The position numbers and the translations under genes are program-made. 64,000 nucleotides of DNA from CAZODA01 sp964578485 (lineage in GTDB: Bacteria > Bacteroidota > Bacteroidia > Bacteroidales > Marinilabiliaceae). How positions within the stretch are numbered: position 1 is the stretch's first letter; each line of letters begins with the position of its first letter. This document shows, piece after piece, positions 61,495 through 64,000 of the stretch. The notes under the pieces were generated by a model. The model had not been told where the DNA came from, searched no databases, and worked only from the letters and a program-made list of their open reading frames with translations. The stretch is from positions 1 through 64,000 of the forward strand of contig CAZODA010000007.1 of assembly GCA_964578485.1 (NCBI GenBank). The letters run 5' to 3'.

Positions 61495-61631
61495 AATATT
61501 TATATTAAATTAATAATAACTAAAAAGGTTATATTGAATACTATAAGCTTAAGAAGTCAATTATTTGAAAATAATTAAAATCTGCATGAAACTCTATCCG
61601 CTTAAAGCAGAAAAAATAAAGATCAATAATC

Positions 61632-61669
61632 AAAGTGTAATAATTACACTTTAATAAGAAACAAAATTA
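61632..61669 (-). promoter_or_regulatory. Candidate promoter and palindromic operator/5' hairpin for susC
   Basis: Minus-strand TAATTTTG (61669-61662) fits the -7 element. Immediately downstream lies a perfect 21-base palindrome (61652-61632), AAAGTGTAAT, T, ATTACACTTT, which would be an operator at the transcript start or a 5' hairpin in a leader of about 160 bases. No -33 TTTG is present. Confidence 0.5.
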
Positions 61670-61820
61670 CGTTTGAAACGAATGAAAGACTAATACTTTC
61701 TTATCATAATTTTGTAGTATTTTATAATTCTTAACTTTCATTAACACGCAAACATTCTTAGAATACACAATTATCTTATTGTTTCGCATAATATTTTTAA
61801 ATTGATATTTTAACTGAAAA

Positions 61821-62198
61821 ATGTTTGTAAAAATTATTTTAACAATATTAGGTACTATATCCTTAGTATTGGGGATAATAGGAATTGTGGTACCGGGATT
61901 ACCTACTACGCCTTTTTTATTACTTACTGCAGGTTTATATTTAAAAAGCTCGAACAAACTGTATAACAAGCTGATTTCAAACAAATATGCAGGACCTTAT
62001 ATTCTAAACTATAAGAAAAACAAAGGAATGTTGAAAAAAGAAAAATTATCAGCAATAATTTTTATCGCTCTTATGATTTCAATTTCATCTATATTCTTTA
62101 TATCAGATTTAATAATAAAATTAATTGTTATAACTGCCGGAATAATAGGAACTTTGACGATTTGGTTTATAGTGCCGCGCGGTAAAAAACAAGATTAA
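61821..62198 (+). CDS. DUF454 (YbaN-like) inner-membrane protein, 125 aa
   Basis: Small membrane protein with about three TM helices: ILTILGTISLVLGIIGIVVPG, followed by LPTTPFLLLTAGLYLKSS (the family's P-T-T-P motif), a basic loop LNYKKNKGMLKK, and two C-terminal hydrophobic segments. Function unknown in the family. Single gene, divergent from susC. Confidence 0.85.
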   Translation: MFVKIILTILGTISLVLGIIGIVVPGLPTTPFLLLTAGLYLKSSNKLYNKLISNKYAGPYILNYKKNKGMLKKEKLSAIIFIALMISISSIFFISDLIIKLIVITAGIIGTLTIWFIVPRGKKQD

Positions 62199-62322
62199 AA
62201 CATCTCTGAAAGTGAAAAATAAATCACCGATACTTTTAGAAATATCTATCCATAATTTGAAACTTAGCGGAAAAAACGGCAAATCTATTGAATGAAAATA
62301 TGCAAAGCCTGTTTCATTTTTG

Positions 62323-62330
62323 TATTTTTG
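62323..62330 (+). promoter_or_regulatory. Candidate -7 box for the membrane-protein-mutL unit
   Basis: TATTTTTG fits TAnnTTTG and lies about 83 bases before the next ATG. The -33 region lacks TTTG. Confidence 0.35.
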
Positions 62331-62413
62331 CATAGTAGAGTAAATAAACATACAAGATCAAAAACCATTAAACGAAATACTTGTTACAACAAAGAACAAA
62401 TTAGTTGAAAACC

Positions 62414-62746
62414 ATGAGGATCACCTTTTTTAAAATACCTTCACACCGGCGATTTCAGCATAATCCCATCTATTATGACGAAGCTAAAGAAAAACGTATA
62501 GAACGTGAAAGGCGAATTCGATCAGAAATGGGTTTAGAACCCATAGAAGGGGATGAATCAGTTAGTTTTGAAGACAGAATAAAGGGGAAAATACGAGAAT
62601 CAGGTATCAAATCAAATTTTGAAGTAAGCAGAAGTATTCGGCGTAAATCAAATTTTAGACTATTTGTTATCTTAATTATTTTATTTGCTCTCTTTTATTT
62701 GATATTACAATCGGGCTTTGACTTGTTTGGCCTATTTTTTAAATAA
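62414..62746 (+). CDS. Hypothetical tail-anchored-type membrane protein, 110 aa
   Basis: Not recognised. N-terminal two thirds are basic and acidic (RRFQHNPIYYDEAKEKRIERERR), with a single C-terminal TM helix (LFVILIILFALFYLILQ) and only a short tail after it. ATG 62414 is used; a TTG three codons upstream is possible. It lies 63 bases before mutL and similar small proteins seem to precede mutL in related genomes, so cotranscription is likely. Confidence 0.6.
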   Translation: MRITFFKIPSHRRFQHNPIYYDEAKEKRIERERRIRSEMGLEPIEGDESVSFEDRIKGKIRESGIKSNFEVSRSIRRKSNFRLFVILIILFALFYLILQSGFDLFGLFFK

Positions 62747-62809
62747 CAAAATACTGTTTTTCATCTTAATTTATCAACTTTTTAATTCTTCCAGGAGGTA
62801 TAAGTTCTC

Positions 62810-64000
62810 ATGCCGGACATAATACATTTATTACCCGATTCAGTTGCCAACCAAATTGCTGCAGGTGAGGTAATCCAAAGGCCTGCATCTGTTGTTAAAG
62901 AATTAACTGAAAATGCAATTGATGCAGGAGCCGGTGAAATAAAAGTAATAATAAAAGACGCCGGACGTACTTTAATCCAAGTTGTTGATAATGGAAGTGG
63001 TATGACTGAAACCGATGCACGCTTAGCTTTTGAGCGACATGCTACTTCAAAGATTACATCAGCCAACGATTTATTTGAGATAAAAACCATGGGTTTCAGG
63101 GGTGAGGCTCTTGCATCAATAGCTGCAATTGCACATGTTGAATTAAATACGCGACATTCCGAAGAAGAACTTGGCACACGAATAATAATTGCAGCTTCCG
63201 CTGTAGAATCTCAAGAGCCCGTTAATTGTCCTAAAGGAAGTAACTTTATAATTAAGAATCTTTTCTACAATGTTCCGGCGCGCAGGCGTTTTTTAAAATC
63301 CAATACTACAGAATTACGCCATATTATTAATGAAGTACAAAGAATAGCAATTGCCAACCCTCATATAGCGGTTTCATTAAGTCACAATGATCAGCCTCTA
63401 ATAAATCTACAGCCGGCGAATCATAAGCTCAGGATTACGAATATTATGGGTAAGTCGTGTAGTTCAAACCTTTTGCCTGTAAATATAGATTCAACAGTTG
63501 CAAATATTTCCGGCTTTGTTGGAAAGCCTCAAAATGCCCGAAGAACAACAGGTGAGCAGTTTTTCTTTGTTAATGATCGCTATATGCGCCATCCGTATTT
63601 ACACAAGGCTGTTATGGAAGCATATAGTAATCTCATCCCATCAGAAACTTATCCTTCATACTTTCTGTTTTTTAATATAGATCCAAAAATGATAGATGTA
63701 AATATTCATCCTACAAAGACAGAAATTAAATTTGAAGATGAAAGAATGATATGGAAAATTTTAAATGCCGCAATAAGAGAAAGTCTTGGTAAACACAATA
63801 TTATACCTTCAATAGATTTTGATACCGACGGGCAAATTCATATACCTACAACAGTAAAAGATGATGTTAAAGCACCGGAAATTATATTAAACCCCGATTT
63901 TAATCCCTTTGAAACAGATAACACTGTTTCAGGAAAACCAAAATATATACCCTCAAACTGGGAAGAACTTTATGAAGGTTTTAAAAATGACAAGCATGGC
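62810..64000 (+). CDS. mutL: DNA mismatch repair protein MutL (first 397 codons, cut by window end)
   Basis: GHKL ATPase that links MutS recognition to strand removal. Seen: PDSVANQIAAGEVIQRPASV (9-28), ENAIDAGAGEIKV, DNGSGM, HATSKI and GFRGEALASI, then VPARRRFLKS and the transducer DVNIHPTKTEIKFEDE. An SD (AGGAGG) lies 10 bases before ATG. The start of the C-terminal linker (FDTDGQIHIP) is reached, but the dimerisation/endonuclease part is outside. No stop codon in frame through 64000. Confidence 0.95.
   Translation, partial: MPDIIHLLPDSVANQIAAGEVIQRPASVVKELTENAIDAGAGEIKVIIKDAGRTLIQVVDNGSGMTETDARLAFERHATSKITSANDLFEIKTMGFRGEALASIAAIAHVELNTRHSEEELGTRIIIAASAVESQEPVNCPKGSNFIIKNLFYNVPARRRFLKSNTTELRHIINEVQRIAIANPHIAVSLSHNDQPLINLQPANHKLRITNIMGKSCSSNLLPVNIDSTVANISGFVGKPQNARRTTGEQFFFVNDRYMRHPYLHKAVMEAYSNLIPSETYPSYFLFFNIDPKMIDVNIHPTKTEIKFEDERMIWKILNAAIRESLGKHNIIPSIDFDTDGQIHIPTTVKDDVKAPEIILNPDFNPFETDNTVSGKPKYIPSNWEELYEGFKNDKHG

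Overview
The window reads as AT-rich chromosomal DNA of a Bacteroidetes bacterium, probably Bacteroidales/Marinilabiliales-like; the genus cannot be fixed from the sequence. Supporting signs are a SusC/SusD polysaccharide-utilisation locus (PUL), Bacteroidetes-type promoters (TTTG, 18-21 bases, TAnnTTTG) before several genes, weak Shine-Dalgarno signals at most starts, lipoboxes typical of exported Bacteroidetes proteins, an L-arabinose cluster built on araA/araD/araB with an SSS symporter, and an RF2 gene whose recognition motif reads SPY.

Layout. 1-3.4 kb is an accessory island of two small hypothetical genes, two divergent paralogous RelE/ParE-type toxin-antitoxin modules, a decayed XRE regulator and several dispersed palindromic repeats; a 25-base direct repeat lies at both ends. 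3.4-13.3 kb (minus strand) is sugar catabolism: galactose (MFS transporter, galM, galK), then arabinose (araB, araD, Na+/sugar symporter, araA). A 959-base gene-free AT-rich spacer follows. 14.2-20.0 kb (plus) holds topoisomerase IV (parE, parC), aroK and a SPOR-like membrane protein. 20.0-27.5 kb holds an AI-2E family permease, an apparently metal-site-defective ADP-ribosylglycohydrolase, lon, rpmE, a GNAT-like protein and a HEAT-repeat AlkD-like protein. 27.6-35.6 kb (mostly plus) holds tRNA-His, a protease-like/TPR protein, prfB with a programmed +1 frameshift, an ArsC/Spx-family protein, ribF, ahcY, a Rieske-like lipoprotein, greA and a HIT protein. 35.6-40.4 kb holds serS-DUF4286-ruvC, rplU-rpmA, an AAA ATPase with a 37-base palindrome against its start codon, and a Gdx/SugE transporter.

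40.4-41.4 kb is a gene-free pile-up of different repeats. 41.4-45.9 kb (plus) holds a GH127 beta-L-arabinofuranosidase lipoprotein, an acyl-CoA synthetase and ispD. 45.9-48.8 kb (minus) is a zinc-uptake operon (zur-znuA-znuC-znuB). 49.3-51.4 kb holds an isolated larB, a Crp/Fnr regulator and an OsmC-family protein. 51.4-61.5 kb (minus) is a PUL: susC, susD, two IPT/TIG surface glycan-binding lipoproteins and a GH26 beta-mannanase, so beta-mannan is the likely glycan. 61.8-64.0 kb holds a DUF454 protein, a small membrane protein and the first 397 codons of mutL, cut by the window edge.

How it fits together: GH127 can release L-arabinose outside the cytoplasm, which the SSS symporter and AraA/B/D could take to xylulose-5-phosphate; the gal genes could handle galactose from side chains of plant polysaccharides such as galactomannan, whose backbone GH26 would cut. 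No transposase, rRNA, CRISPR array or phage gene was seen. No clearly new defence or mobile system was found. The most unusual signals are the ATPase with its start-abutting palindrome, a hairpin repeat inserted cleanly into another repeat, three enzyme-fold proteins that have lost key residues, and the repeat-bordered toxin-antitoxin island.
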